Shown: piece after piece, positions 8,793 through 17,866 of the stretch
Position numbering within the stretch: the first letter of the stretch is position 1
Layout: each line of letters opens with the position of its first letter
Source of the DNA: Accumulibacter sp032229525
Lineage (GTDB): Bacteria; Pseudomonadota; Gammaproteobacteria; Burkholderiales; Rhodocyclaceae
Assembly: GCF_032229525.1 (NCBI RefSeq)
Contig: NZ_JAVTWB010000107.1
Location: forward strand, 1 to 64,000
Reading direction: 5' to 3'
DNA: 64,000 nucleotides
Translations under genes and position numbers: made by a program
The notes under the pieces: model-generated
The model's database searches: none
Seen by the model: the letters and a program-made list of their open reading frames with translations, nothing else
What the model was told of the DNA's origin: nothing

Positions 8793-9194
8793 ATGTTCGG
8801 TCGGACGAAGAGCAACGCCGTGCAGAGTCGTATCGACAGCCTGATCGGTGCGGGCACCCGTCTCGACGGAGACCTGAGTTTCAGCGGAGGCCTGCGAGTC
8901 GACGGAGAAGTACACGGGAGCATCACCAGCGATGAAGCACAACCCGGGACCCTCGTGATCAGCGAGCAGGCGATTGTTGAGGGAAAGATCTCGGTGTCGC
9001 ACGCGGTGATCAACGGCACCGTCCTCGGGCCGATCGTGGCGACCGGCTCCCTGGAACTCCTCCCCAATGCACGTGTCACAGGGGATGTTGAGTACCATCA
9101 GATCGAAATTCAGTTGGGAGCGGTTGTCGAAGGACGTCTGGTGCATCAGGCAGGCGGCAGAGCGCACGAACTCAAACTGGCTTCAAGTAGCTGA
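8793..9194 (+). CDS. Bactofilin
   Basis: A 133-residue polymer-forming cytoskeletal protein. The repeated short beta-strand pattern (GTRLDGDLSFSGGLRVDGEVHG, then VEGKIS, INGTVLG, VTGDVEY, VEGRL) is the right-handed beta-helix of bactofilins. ATG at 8793 is preferred over the TTG immediately before it because AGAGGG lies at a good distance. The first residues could act as a membrane-association tail. It lies between the DUF6776 protein and erpA. Confidence 0.92.
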   Translation: MFGRTKSNAVQSRIDSLIGAGTRLDGDLSFSGGLRVDGEVHGSITSDEAQPGTLVISEQAIVEGKISVSHAVINGTVLGPIVATGSLELLPNARVTGDVEYHQIEIQLGAVVEGRLVHQAGGRAHELKLASSS

Positions 9195-9242
9195 CCCCCT
9201 ATTGTCAGCCATCTCAGATATCAGATTCAGGAGGATAAAGTA

Positions 9243-9593
9243 ATGAATGCAGCAACCGAAATGCCCATGCCCTTTGTATTCACCGACAATGCGGCCGGCA
9301 AGGTGAAGGAGTTGATCGAGGATGAAGGCAATCCGGATTTGAAGCTGCGAGTGTTCGTGACAGGAGGCGGATGCTCTGGGTTCCAGTACGGATTCACCTT
9401 CGATGAGGTGGCTAACGACGACGATACGGCCCTGCAGAAAAACGGGGTGACCTTGCTGGTAGACCCGATGAGCTATCAATACCTTGTTGGCGCCGAAATC
9501 GACTACACGGAAGGACTCGAGGGTTCGCAGTTCGTGATCAAGAACCCGAACGCATCGACGACCTGCGGTTGCGGTTCGTCGTTCTCGGTCTGA
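9243..9593 (+). CDS. erpA: Iron-sulfur cluster insertion protein ErpA
   Basis: An A-type carrier that delivers Fe-S clusters to apo-proteins such as IspG/IspH. The 116 residues carry the three conserved cysteines C44 (GGGCSGFQY), C108 and C110 (TTCGCGSSF). AGGAGG precedes the ATG. ErpA after a bactofilin gene is common in Betaproteobacteria. Confidence 0.96.
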   Translation: MNAATEMPMPFVFTDNAAGKVKELIEDEGNPDLKLRVFVTGGGCSGFQYGFTFDEVANDDDTALQKNGVTLLVDPMSYQYLVGAEIDYTEGLEGSQFVIKNPNASTTCGCGSSFSV

Positions 9594-9616
9594 GTCCAAG
9601 GTAGAACTTCGCACAT

Positions 9617-9646
9617 CGCTCCGGCTGGGCTGGCCTTGCCGGAGCG
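9617..9646. terminator. Hairpin between convergent erpA and MT-A70 gene
   Basis: A perfect 9-bp stem CGCTCCGGC / GCCGGAGCG with a 12-nt loop, right after erpA. It lacks a T-tract, so it may shield mRNA ends or terminate weakly. Confidence 0.4.
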
Positions 9647-9705
9647 TCGGAAAACTGTGCGTAGGCAGCAAGCCCCCGGACTCGGATTTGTACGCCAGCT
9701 GGCTG

Positions 9706-10353
9706 TTAGTCGTCAGAGCTGTCCGGTAGCAGCTGCAGTTGACGCGTGTCCTGCCGCCTCCTCGACGGGGCATGAACCGGTGCCTCCTCCGGCACCTCGT
9801 TGCCCCACTGCCTCCAGTTCGGCTGTTTGCGACGCGCGAAAAGTTCGAGATACGGCCCGGGGCTGCACTGTTCGATGATTGGGTAGAGTTCGTCGGGCTT
9901 CCGCGAGTGCTCTCGTTTCCGTGATTGCAGGTAGTTGACCTGCCGCCGGCCGGGAGCCAGGGTCCGCAAGCGGCCGCGGACACCGAACAGGACCAGTTCG
10001 GTGACGTTGCGAAAATAAAAACCGACGCCACGTCCATCAGAGCCGCCGTCCTTGCGAATCTTGTGCCAGACGAGGTTGCTCTTGTAGCTGAATCCCCATG
10101 CATGCAGTACATCGAGTCCTTCGGCAAGCAGGGCATTCGGTACCCACAAGTAGAGATGCGCTTGGTCGTTGGCTACACTCGCCACCGGGATCGCCTTGAT
10201 ATCATCGAGGGACAACGTGGTGTAGCGCGACAAGCGTTTGTGTTCGGGTGCCACTTTCCCGGTCCGATTCATGAACTGCCACGGCGGATCGGCGAGGATC
10301 GTCCCGAAGCGTCCCTGCACGGCGGCACGAAAGTCGTCGGCTGCCTGACTCAT
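9706..10353 (-). CDS. MT-A70 family N6-adenine methyltransferase (orphan)
   Basis: A 215-residue protein with the catalytic motif DPPW at 22-25 (ILADPPWQF) and the MT-A70 segments AHLYLWVPNALL, GFSYKSNLVWHK and REHSRKPDELYPIIE, where SRKPDEL is the typical SAM-binding motif. It is expected to methylate adenine N6 in DNA, or less likely RNA. No restriction nuclease or phage gene lies beside it, so it is an orphan. The C-terminal 35 residues are charged and probably disordered. Related proteins often occur on prophages, so past transfer is possible. Confidence 0.85.
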   Translation of the reverse strand: MSQAADDFRAAVQGRFGTILADPPWQFMNRTGKVAPEHKRLSRYTTLSLDDIKAIPVASVANDQAHLYLWVPNALLAEGLDVLHAWGFSYKSNLVWHKIRKDGGSDGRGVGFYFRNVTELVLFGVRGRLRTLAPGRRQVNYLQSRKREHSRKPDELYPIIEQCSPGPYLELFARRKQPNWRQWGNEVPEEAPVHAPSRRRQDTRQLQLLPDSSDD

Positions 10354-10491
10354 CGTTGTTCTCCCGCAAAAACCATTTTTTCACTACGCGCGGCAAGCCA
10401 TCGCGTCGGACTGTCCGGCACCCCGGGATGCCAACTCGGCCGGAGCCCGCAACTTGGCACCGGTCGAAGGCGCTCGACGCCGCATCTTCGC

Positions 10492-12210
10492 CTACTGCGC
10501 GGCACGACCGCTGGCCCGCCTCGCGGGGCTCAGTAATCGCCACAAGAAACCTTGCGCGTCATGCCCAGTAAGAACGTAGTCGAGCACGTTCCGGTTATCG
10601 AGCGAAAGGTTTTGCGCCACTTTGGCCGATCTCGTGCCGGCAAACAACAGTTCGTCACCCACCTTCAGCAGGGTCTCGTCAGTTGGCAGCTCCTGATCGC
10701 GTCCGTCGCGCACCAGCAGCAGCGGCAACAGCGGCAGCAAGCGCTCGCGATCAGTGGGATCTCGCCGCAAGGCTGCCAGTTCCATCGTCAGCGGCTCCAG
10801 CAGCAGCAACTGGTGCACCGCCGGGGCGTCTGCCGCATCCAGACGCACGCTCCAGACCAGCGGCACGCGGTGGATGCAAAGCTCCTCGATCTGTTTGGCT
10901 ACCCTTGCTGCCCGCGCATCCGGCCACGACCGAACGTGGCGGAGAAAGCGGGGCAACAAGGGCGAAGTAATCAGCGCCATGCACTCGCGCGCCACAATCC
11001 GTGACGGGACCATCGTGAAATCGGCATCGTAAGCGTCAAACAGGACCTCGTTTGCCACCCGGTTCTGACGAACGACGACGAAGAGATTCGGATTGAGTTC
11101 CTTGGCAGTCATCGCGATCGAGAGGTTGTTGGTGTCGTTGTCGCCACCGGCAACGACACCCACTGCAGTTTCTATCCCCGCCTGTCGCAGAGGCTCGGCT
11201 TCCATGCCGTGACCGACGATGTGACGAACGTTCACTGGCAGATGCTGCTCTGGAGCGATCACCGTCAAGCTGACCCCTTGGCGGTCCAGATTACGCACTA
11301 CCGCCTGCCCGAAGAGGCCATAGCCACAGACCACCCAGTCGCCGACCGGCGGATCGTGTCGTTCGGGAACTTCATGACCTGGCAGGCCGGTGAGCAAATC
11401 GACCAGGCGGAACCAGTTCGGCGACTGAATCGCCTGGGCCAGGTAGTCGGCAAATTTCTCGAAGTGATTGACGACGTAGTGGGTACCGAAAGACATCATG
11501 TTGCGCTCGACCGCCGGACTTGCGACACGGGCCACTATCATCAGGCCCGGGTTGACCAGCCGGCTGGCAATCGCCACCGCAAGATTGCACGAATCATCGT
11601 CGGTAATCGCCAGGACGCCGCGACAGCTGCGGTGCTTCAAACCAGCCAGGAGCAGGTTCTGTGGCTGTGCCGCATCGGCACACACCACCAGAATGTCGGC
11701 GGCGAAATCTTCCAGTTCGAGTTCCTGAATACGCGCATGGTCGCGCTCGATGGCAACTATCCGGATGCCGCTTCGATCAAGTGCGCGCGCGATCAGCAAC
11801 CCGGTTTCACCGCAACCACAGATGATGTAGAACGGCTCGCCGAGATGCTTGACCCGGCGTGCAAAACGGCCGCTAAGCAACACCTGCTGGAAACCCTTGT
11901 CCTGGACCAGCGCCAGCAGGCTGATGATCGAGTAGGACCAGCCGATCACCGATAGAAAGATGCACACCGTGACCCACATGCGCTGGGCGTCGGAAAATGC
12001 GCCAGGGATCTCGCCAAAGCCGATCGTACTGGCCGTATAGCTGACGAAATAGAAGGCGTGAAAGAAGCTCATCGGCGGCGCCGGCTGAGCTTGCGCGTCA
12101 ACGCCAGGAATCAGCGTCAAGCCGAGCGTAGACACCGCATAGATGACAATCAGCACGATCAACGGCGCCCGCATCCGCCGCAGGGCAAGGAAGAAGATGC
12201 TGCTGTTCAT
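10492..12210 (-). CDS. Potassium channel with two RCK (TrkA-N) domains
   Basis: A 572-residue inner-membrane protein. TM1 is at about 13-34, the pore loop with selectivity filter TIGFGE at 62-67, and TM2 at about 78-102. Two regulatory NAD-binding RCK domains follow, one starting near 127 (IICGCGETG) and one near 295 (VVCGYGLFG). TrkA-C-like segments come after each. The filter differs from the canonical TVGYG by Phe for Tyr, as in several bacterial K+ channels. It starts 13 bp after the DUF6394 gene, so the pair is an operon. The gating ligand is unknown. Confidence 0.88.
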   Translation of the reverse strand: MNSSIFFLALRRMRAPLIVLIVIYAVSTLGLTLIPGVDAQAQPAPPMSFFHAFYFVSYTASTIGFGEIPGAFSDAQRMWVTVCIFLSVIGWSYSIISLLALVQDKGFQQVLLSGRFARRVKHLGEPFYIICGCGETGLLIARALDRSGIRIVAIERDHARIQELELEDFAADILVVCADAAQPQNLLLAGLKHRSCRGVLAITDDDSCNLAVAIASRLVNPGLMIVARVASPAVERNMMSFGTHYVVNHFEKFADYLAQAIQSPNWFRLVDLLTGLPGHEVPERHDPPVGDWVVCGYGLFGQAVVRNLDRQGVSLTVIAPEQHLPVNVRHIVGHGMEAEPLRQAGIETAVGVVAGGDNDTNNLSIAMTAKELNPNLFVVVRQNRVANEVLFDAYDADFTMVPSRIVARECMALITSPLLPRFLRHVRSWPDARAARVAKQIEELCIHRVPLVWSVRLDAADAPAVHQLLLLEPLTMELAALRRDPTDRERLLPLLPLLLVRDGRDQELPTDETLLKVGDELLFAGTRSAKVAQNLSLDNRNVLDYVLTGHDAQGFLWRLLSPARRASGRAAQ

Positions 12211-12223
12211 CCCGGCGTCGCCA

Positions 12224-12607
12224 TCAGCGTCGTAACATCACGGTTTCCGCAATCAACAGCACCAGCGAAACGACGTTGGCCAGCAAAGCGCCACCACTCA
12301 GTGAAACAACGCTGGTGGTGACATCAGGGGACATGCCCTCCCCGGTCACATGTACCGCGATGGCCCACACGCAGGCTGCCGCAACCAGTTGCAGGTCCGC
12401 CACCAGGCTGGTGGACAAGTGCACCGCACCGATCTGCGTCCGGTCGCCGAATTTCAGGACCGTGGCAATCAGGTTGACGACGATGGCAGCGAACAGCTCA
12501 TAGATGTGATGGTGTATCGGGTTATCGATGTCACCGATGAAGAAGCCGAAGTTCAGCGTCGCGGCGAGAACGATAAAGAAACCGAAAACGACTTTTTCGA
12601 GGTTCAT
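12224..12607 (-). CDS. DUF6394 family membrane protein
   Basis: A 127-residue protein with about four transmembrane helices. MNLEKVVFGFFIVLA, HHHIYELFAAIVVNL and TVLKFGDRTQIGAVHL match the DUF6394 family as I recall it. The ATG at 12607 is chosen because the family starts there; the upstream extension is poorly conserved. It sits directly before the K+ channel gene, so a role as channel partner or in K+ homeostasis is inferred from context only. Confidence 0.75.
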   Translation of the reverse strand: MNLEKVVFGFFIVLAATLNFGFFIGDIDNPIHHHIYELFAAIVVNLIATVLKFGDRTQIGAVHLSTSLVADLQLVAAACVWAIAVHVTGEGMSPDVTTSVVSLSGGALLANVVSLVLLIAETVMLRR

Positions 12608-12753
12608 GCGCACCGTCTCCAGACCAAGCCCTGCGGTCGCGCGATCGGCGACCAGCATAGCTCGGGAGCATACTCGCCTGTGCTCGGAAAGGAAACCGGC
12701 GGCCACTCCGCCGCCGGGGGTCACCCGAGCGTGATGCCCGGGTGCAAGCCACT

Positions 12754-15700
12754 TCAGCCTGGCAGGACGGTGGCCGGAACCGGTTCACCCCCGACTGACT
12801 TCCGCCTCGCCAGCAGGGTATAGACCGTCGGTACGACAAACAGGGTGAAGAAAGTGCCGAGGAGCAGACCACCGACGATCACCCAGCCGATCTGCTGGCG
12901 ACTCTCCGCTCCCGCACCGCCGGCCAGAGCCAGCGGCACCGTGCCCAGCACCATCGCGCCGGTAGTCATCAGAATCGGCCGTAGTCGCAATTCCGAAGCC
13001 TCTATCACCGCCTGCCGCAGCTCCCGCCCCTGCTCCTGCAACTGGTTGGCGAACTCGACGATCAAGATACCGTGTTTGGTGATCAGACCGACCAGCGTCA
13101 CCAGGCCGATCTGGCTGTAAACGTTGAGCGTGCCCCCACTGAGCAACAACGCCAGCAAGGCCCCGGTCATCGACAGCGGTACCGTCAGCATGATGATGAA
13201 GGGATCTCGGAAGCTCTCGAACTGGGCAGCGAGAACCAGATAGATGAAGGCCAGCGCCAGCACGAAGGTAAGTGCCAACGACGACGACGAGAGCTTGAAC
13301 TCGCGCGACTGGCCAGCATAGTCGACCGCGTAGCCAGCCGGCAGAACCCGCCCGGCAGCCTCTTCCAGGAAGCTCAGCGCGTCACCCATGGCGTAACCTG
13401 GCGTCAGGTTGGCGGTGATGGTCACTGCCCGGCGCTGGCCGAAATGGTTGAGTTCGCGCGGACTGACCGTTTCCTCGACGGTCAGTAGATTGGCCAGCGG
13501 GATCATGCTGCCATCCCTGGCACGGACGAAGATGTCGCGAATGTCGGAAGGTGTTGCGCGATCCACATCGGCCACCTGAACGATCACGTCGTACTGCTCG
13601 CCTTCACGCTTGAAACGGGTTACCTGGCGGCCGCCGAGCATCGTTTCCAGGGTCCGGCCGACGGTCTCGATCTGGACACCGGTATCGGAAGATTTGTCGC
13701 GATTGACCAGCACCGACAGCTCCGGTTTATTCAGTTTGAGGTCGGTGTCGACGTTGGTAAACCCCGGATTCTTCGCAACCTCATCGAGGATCTTGCCCGT
13801 CATCTGCGCCAGCTCGGCGTACGACGCAGAGGTCAGGATGACGAAGTTGATCGGCCGTTCGCGCGGGCTCTGGCCCAGTGACGGCGGCTGCACCGGGAAC
13901 GCCAACACGCCGGGAATACCCATGAACTTCGGAAACAACTCCTTGACCACCGCGCCGGAGCTCCGCTGGCGTTCGTTCCAGTCGGTCAGACCGACGAAGG
14001 AGATTCCCTGACTGACGGTCGGGTTGCCGGCAACGACGAAATAGCGCTCGACGTCCGGGGTATTGGCGTAGATGGTCTCGAGCTGGCGAGCGTATTTGTC
14101 CGTATAGTCAAGCGTCGCCCCTTCCGGCGCCAGAAAAACGCCAAGAATGATGCCGCGATCTTCGATCGGCGCCAGTTCAGACTTCAACGCCTTGAGCAGA
14201 AAAACGTTTGCCCCCGCGACCACCACGAACACCAGCATCACCAACCAGCGCCGTGCCAGGGCGACGGTCAGCACCCGGCGATAGCCGCGGGTCAGCCCGT
14301 TCAGCAGGTTCTCCACCCAGACATAGGCCGTGCCATGCCGCGTGTCATGTTTCAGCAGCAGCGAGCACATCATCGGCGACAGGGTCAGCGCGACGAAGCC
14401 CGAGACCAGCACGGCGCCGGCCAGCGTCAGCGCAAACTCGACAAACAACTTGCCGGTGCGACCGGTCATGAAAGCCACCGGGGCGTACACCGCGGCCAGC
14501 GTGATGGTCATCGCAACGACCGCGAAACCGATCTCCTGCGCGCCCTGCAGTGCCGCCTGACGCCTTGGCATGCCTTGCTCGATATGTCGGTAGATGTTCT
14601 CGAGGACGACGATGGAGTCGTCGACGACCAGACCAATGGCCAGCACCAGCGCCAGCAGGGTCAAGGTGTTGATGGTGAAACCGAGCATCAGCATCAGCGC
14701 GAAGGCGCCGATCAGGGACACCGGAATGGTCACCAGCGGGATCAGCGTCGCCCGCAAGTTGCGCAGGAACAGAAAAATGATCAGCAGAACCAGGAGCATC
14801 GCCTCTCCGATGGTCTCGAATACCGCGTCGATCGAGCGATCAATGAACACCGACGAGTCATAGGCGATGTTCACCGTCATGCCCTCCGGTAATTCGCTGA
14901 TCACCTTCGGCAGTTCGGCGCGCAGCGCGCGCGACAGCTCGAGCGGATTGGCCGTCGCCTGCTTGATGACCCCCAGGGCGACCGCCGGCAGACCCTTGAA
15001 GCGGACGCTGCTGCGTTCGGATGCCGCGCCGAGTTCGACCCGGCCGAGGTCGGCGATACGCACCGGGTAACTGCCCTTGCCATCAGTGGTCTGCTTGACG
15101 ATGATCTCTGCAAACTGCGCCGGCTCCGAGAGATCGGTCCTGGCGACCACCGAGAACTCACGACTTGCGCTTTCGATACGGCCCGCTGGCACCTCGACGT
15201 TCTGCCGGCGCAAGGCATCCTCGACGTCCTGCGGCGTCAGGTTGAAGGCCGCCAGACGGTCGCGATCGAGCCAGATACGCATGGCGAAGCGGCGCTCGCC
15301 GAAAATCCGCACATCGGCGGCGCCCGGCAGCGTCTGCAGGCGCGGCTTGACGATTCGGTTGGCGACGTCGGTAACTTCCAGTGCCGAGTGCTGGTCGGAC
15401 GAGAAAGCCAGCCAGATGATCGGGTTGGCGTCCGCTTCGACCTTGGCAATCACCGGTTCGTCGACGGCGGTCGGTAGCTTGTTGCGGACCCGAGACACCC
15501 GGTCGCGGACGTCCGCAGCTGCCGAGTCCGGGTTGCGCTCAAGCTTGAAGCGCACCGAGATCTGGCTGTTCTCCTGCCGCGAGATCGAGGTAATCACATC
15601 GACTCCCTCGATACCGGCCAGCGAATCTTCGAGCGGCTTGCTGATCTGCGACTCGACGATCTCGGCAGACGCTCCGCGATAGGTCGTATCGACGGTCACC

Positions 15701-15831
15701 ACCGGCTCATCGATCTTCGGGTATTCCCGCACCGGCAGGCGCGTGTACGAGACCAGCCCGATCAGCATGATCGCCAGCGACATCACCGTCGCAAAGACCG
15801 GCCGACGGATACACAGATCGGAGATTCTCAT
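12754..15831 (-). CDS. RND efflux transporter permease (HAE1/AcrB type)
   Basis: A 1025-residue, 12-TM proton-driven pump subunit for drug-like compounds or lipids. The N-terminus MRISDLCIRRPVFATVMS is typical, followed by two large periplasmic porter loops. The proton-relay aspartates are in TM4 (LVVDDSIVVLENIYRHIEQG region). The length is standard. It starts within the stop codon of the adaptor gene (4-nt overlap). No outer-membrane factor gene follows, so the tripartite partner must be encoded elsewhere. Confidence 0.93.
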   Translation of the reverse strand: MRISDLCIRRPVFATVMSLAIMLIGLVSYTRLPVREYPKIDEPVVTVDTTYRGASAEIVESQISKPLEDSLAGIEGVDVITSISRQENSQISVRFKLERNPDSAAADVRDRVSRVRNKLPTAVDEPVIAKVEADANPIIWLAFSSDQHSALEVTDVANRIVKPRLQTLPGAADVRIFGERRFAMRIWLDRDRLAAFNLTPQDVEDALRRQNVEVPAGRIESASREFSVVARTDLSEPAQFAEIIVKQTTDGKGSYPVRIADLGRVELGAASERSSVRFKGLPAVALGVIKQATANPLELSRALRAELPKVISELPEGMTVNIAYDSSVFIDRSIDAVFETIGEAMLLVLLIIFLFLRNLRATLIPLVTIPVSLIGAFALMLMLGFTINTLTLLALVLAIGLVVDDSIVVLENIYRHIEQGMPRRQAALQGAQEIGFAVVAMTITLAAVYAPVAFMTGRTGKLFVEFALTLAGAVLVSGFVALTLSPMMCSLLLKHDTRHGTAYVWVENLLNGLTRGYRRVLTVALARRWLVMLVFVVVAGANVFLLKALKSELAPIEDRGIILGVFLAPEGATLDYTDKYARQLETIYANTPDVERYFVVAGNPTVSQGISFVGLTDWNERQRSSGAVVKELFPKFMGIPGVLAFPVQPPSLGQSPRERPINFVILTSASYAELAQMTGKILDEVAKNPGFTNVDTDLKLNKPELSVLVNRDKSSDTGVQIETVGRTLETMLGGRQVTRFKREGEQYDVIVQVADVDRATPSDIRDIFVRARDGSMIPLANLLTVEETVSPRELNHFGQRRAVTITANLTPGYAMGDALSFLEEAAGRVLPAGYAVDYAGQSREFKLSSSSLALTFVLALAFIYLVLAAQFESFRDPFIIMLTVPLSMTGALLALLLSGGTLNVYSQIGLVTLVGLITKHGILIVEFANQLQEQGRELRQAVIEASELRLRPILMTTGAMVLGTVPLALAGGAGAESRQQIGWVIVGGLLLGTFFTLFVVPTVYTLLARRKSVGGEPVPATVLPG

Positions 15832-17012
15832 TTGCCGGCACCGGAGCGACCGGCAGACTTGCTATCGGGCACTGCCGGCTCTCCTCCGGGCATGGCCTCG
15901 CCGACCGGACGCACCAGCGCCCCATCGCGCAGCTTGAGCTGACCGGCTGTGACAATCTCGTCGCCGTCACTCAGGCCTTCGACCACCTCGACCCGGCCAT
16001 CGCGGCGCAAACCGGTCTTTATTTGCACGCGTTGCGCCTTGCCGTCGACCACGCGATAGACGTAGGGTGCCTTGCTGTCCGGGACCACGGCCTGTTCGGG
16101 AATCAGCAGCACGTCATTGCGACGCTCGAATATCAGGCGCACGCGGACGAACATGCCGGGACGCAGATGCCGCTCATCGTTTGGCAGATGAGCGCGCAAG
16201 GAAATGGCGCGACCACTGGCCTCGACCAGCGGATTGATCGCGTCGAGAACCGCCGAAAAGTTCTGGCCGGGCAGTGCGTCGCTCGTGACTTCCAGGCGCT
16301 GGCCGGGGCTGAGCTGGCTGAGGTAGGATTCCGGCAAGCGAAAATCGACCTTCAGGATTGCGATATCCTCGATATTGACCAGTTCCTGCCCCTCCTTGAC
16401 GTAGTCGCCCACACTCAAGTTGCGGATGCCGATCACACCGGAAAACGGCGCCCGCAGACGGGTCTTGTCGAACCTCGCCTGGGCCAGGGCCAGCGCAGCG
16501 TCCTGAACCTTCAGCGCCGCCCCGGTGTTATCAAGGGCCTGCCCGCTGATGAATTTCTTCGCAAAGAGATCCTGAGTACGCTGGTAATTGGCCTGCGCCA
16601 GCGCCAGATTGGCTTTCGCCTGAGCGACCTCGGCGGCCTGCGTCGCAGCGTCCAGTTCCACCAACAGCGAGCCCTTGTTGACCGCGATGCCATCCTTGAA
16701 GTTTATCGAAGCAATACGACCGGCAATCTCGGGGCGCAGGACGACCGACTCGTTCGAGCGCAACGAGCCGACTGCCGTCGCATCGACAGCGAGTTCGGAA
16801 GCCACCACCCGGGAAGTCTCGACCGGCACCGGAAAACCCCCCGGTGGTCCGGGACGCGCGGCGCCGGCCGACTTGGCCGCACCACCGGCGGAACCAGCTG
16901 CCATCGTCGGGCCGCCTGGCTCACGAAAACCCGTATAGGCGAAGTAGCCAAGCGCAACAAGCCCTATGATGGCCACGGCCAGTACCAGAAATCGATTTTT
17001 CCTGCTCGACAT
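15828..17012 (-). CDS. RND efflux periplasmic adaptor subunit
   Basis: A 394-residue membrane fusion protein linking the permease to an outer-membrane channel. It has an N-terminal membrane anchor (about 8-28), a low-complexity Gly/Ala/Pro linker, and lipoyl halves around GRIASINFKDGIAVNKGSLL and RLRAPFSGVIGIRNLSVGDY flanking an alpha-hairpin, then a beta-barrel. The start MSSRKNRF is preferred for its GGAG. Another ATG lies 12 nt upstream. It is the first gene of the adaptor-permease operon. Confidence 0.92.
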   Translation of the reverse strand: MSSRKNRFLVLAVAIIGLVALGYFAYTGFREPGGPTMAAGSAGGAAKSAGAARPGPPGGFPVPVETSRVVASELAVDATAVGSLRSNESVVLRPEIAGRIASINFKDGIAVNKGSLLVELDAATQAAEVAQAKANLALAQANYQRTQDLFAKKFISGQALDNTGAALKVQDAALALAQARFDKTRLRAPFSGVIGIRNLSVGDYVKEGQELVNIEDIAILKVDFRLPESYLSQLSPGQRLEVTSDALPGQNFSAVLDAINPLVEASGRAISLRAHLPNDERHLRPGMFVRVRLIFERRNDVLLIPEQAVVPDSKAPYVYRVVDGKAQRVQIKTGLRRDGRVEVVEGLSDGDEIVTAGQLKLRDGALVRPVGEAMPGGEPAVPDSKSAGRSGAGK

Positions 17013-17413
17013 GACGCTCCACATCCCCCGCCACAGCGAGTTAAAAAAACAGCGATCAAAGCTGCCAAACGCAAGCAACCGGCAGGCGGCGAAGTGTACC
17101 GAAGCCGGCCCGAACCGGAAACCCCGAACCTGGCGCCCTGATCGTCAGCACATGCGCGGACATCGCTGGGCGCCATATGACCCCGGTCAGTAGGCCGCAT
17201 TGTCGAACAAGCCCATCACCAGGCGCCCAGCAGACCGAGCCGGAGCTGGCAGCGGGACAAGAGGCGTAGCCAGCACGCCAATCTGCACCCGTTTCAGCTC
17301 CTGACCGCGCAGTGCTAACATTCTGCCAGCAGTTTGTCGTAAACTCGATTACCCGCCGCTCGCTCGTGGCGGCGCAAGCTGTTTGTAGCGGCCACTTGAA
17401 CGGGAGTAGGCCC
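17013..17413. other. Divergent intergenic region
   Basis: About 400 bp between the efflux operon (minus) and the small basic-motif gene (plus). No regulator gene, repeat or convincing promoter pair was seen. Confidence 0.4.
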
Positions 17414-17752
17414 ATGAGGATTCCGGCTGAACTGGTACCGCCAATATCCCCCGTCGCCAACGTCAGCAGAGAATCCGACGACGTCCGTAAGGTAGAGCCG
17501 GTCAACGGCGTGACCGGTCTGCGCAGCGCTGTTTCTGCGCCACCGCAGGACCAGTCACCACCGCCCGGGGAGCGCAGCTCACAGCCCCCCCCAGCCACAA
17601 CCGCCATCGCCCAGCCGGAAAAGCCAACGGTAGCGGTCGAGCGCCGGCAGAAGGAACGCCGTTCGGAAAAACGGCCAACCCTGCTCGATACGCGCTCAAA
17701 AAGGGGGCGTCGACAGTTCACCGGGGATGGCAAGATCAACATCAAGGTCTGA
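17414..17752 (+). CDS. Uncharacterised protein with Pro-rich N-half and Arg-rich C-terminal motif
   Basis: A 112-residue protein of unknown function. GGGAG at 17402-17406 supports the ATG at 17414. Residues 1-75 are Pro/Ser/Ala-rich and likely disordered. The last 40 contain a dense basic motif (VERRQKERRSEKRPTLLDTR followed by SKRGRR). There is no signal peptide or membrane helix. The motif suggests nucleic-acid or acidic-partner binding, but I know of no characterised homologue. It stands alone between the efflux operon and purM. Confidence 0.6.
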   Translation: MRIPAELVPPISPVANVSRESDDVRKVEPVNGVTGLRSAVSAPPQDQSPPPGERSSQPPPATTAIAQPEKPTVAVERRQKERRSEKRPTLLDTRSKRGRRQFTGDGKINIKV

Positions 17753-17866
17753 CCGGCCGGTGACCCATTGCACGCAACACCGCAAACACGACCTGCGGAA
17801 AACCGCTCCGAGCCTGCTACGACCGTTGCCTTGAGCCCGGGCTAAAACAGCTGCCGGGCGAAGATC

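Noticed and set aside
16023..17141. 372-codon plus-strand frame opposite the efflux adaptor
   Set aside because: Antisense to a clear membrane fusion protein gene.
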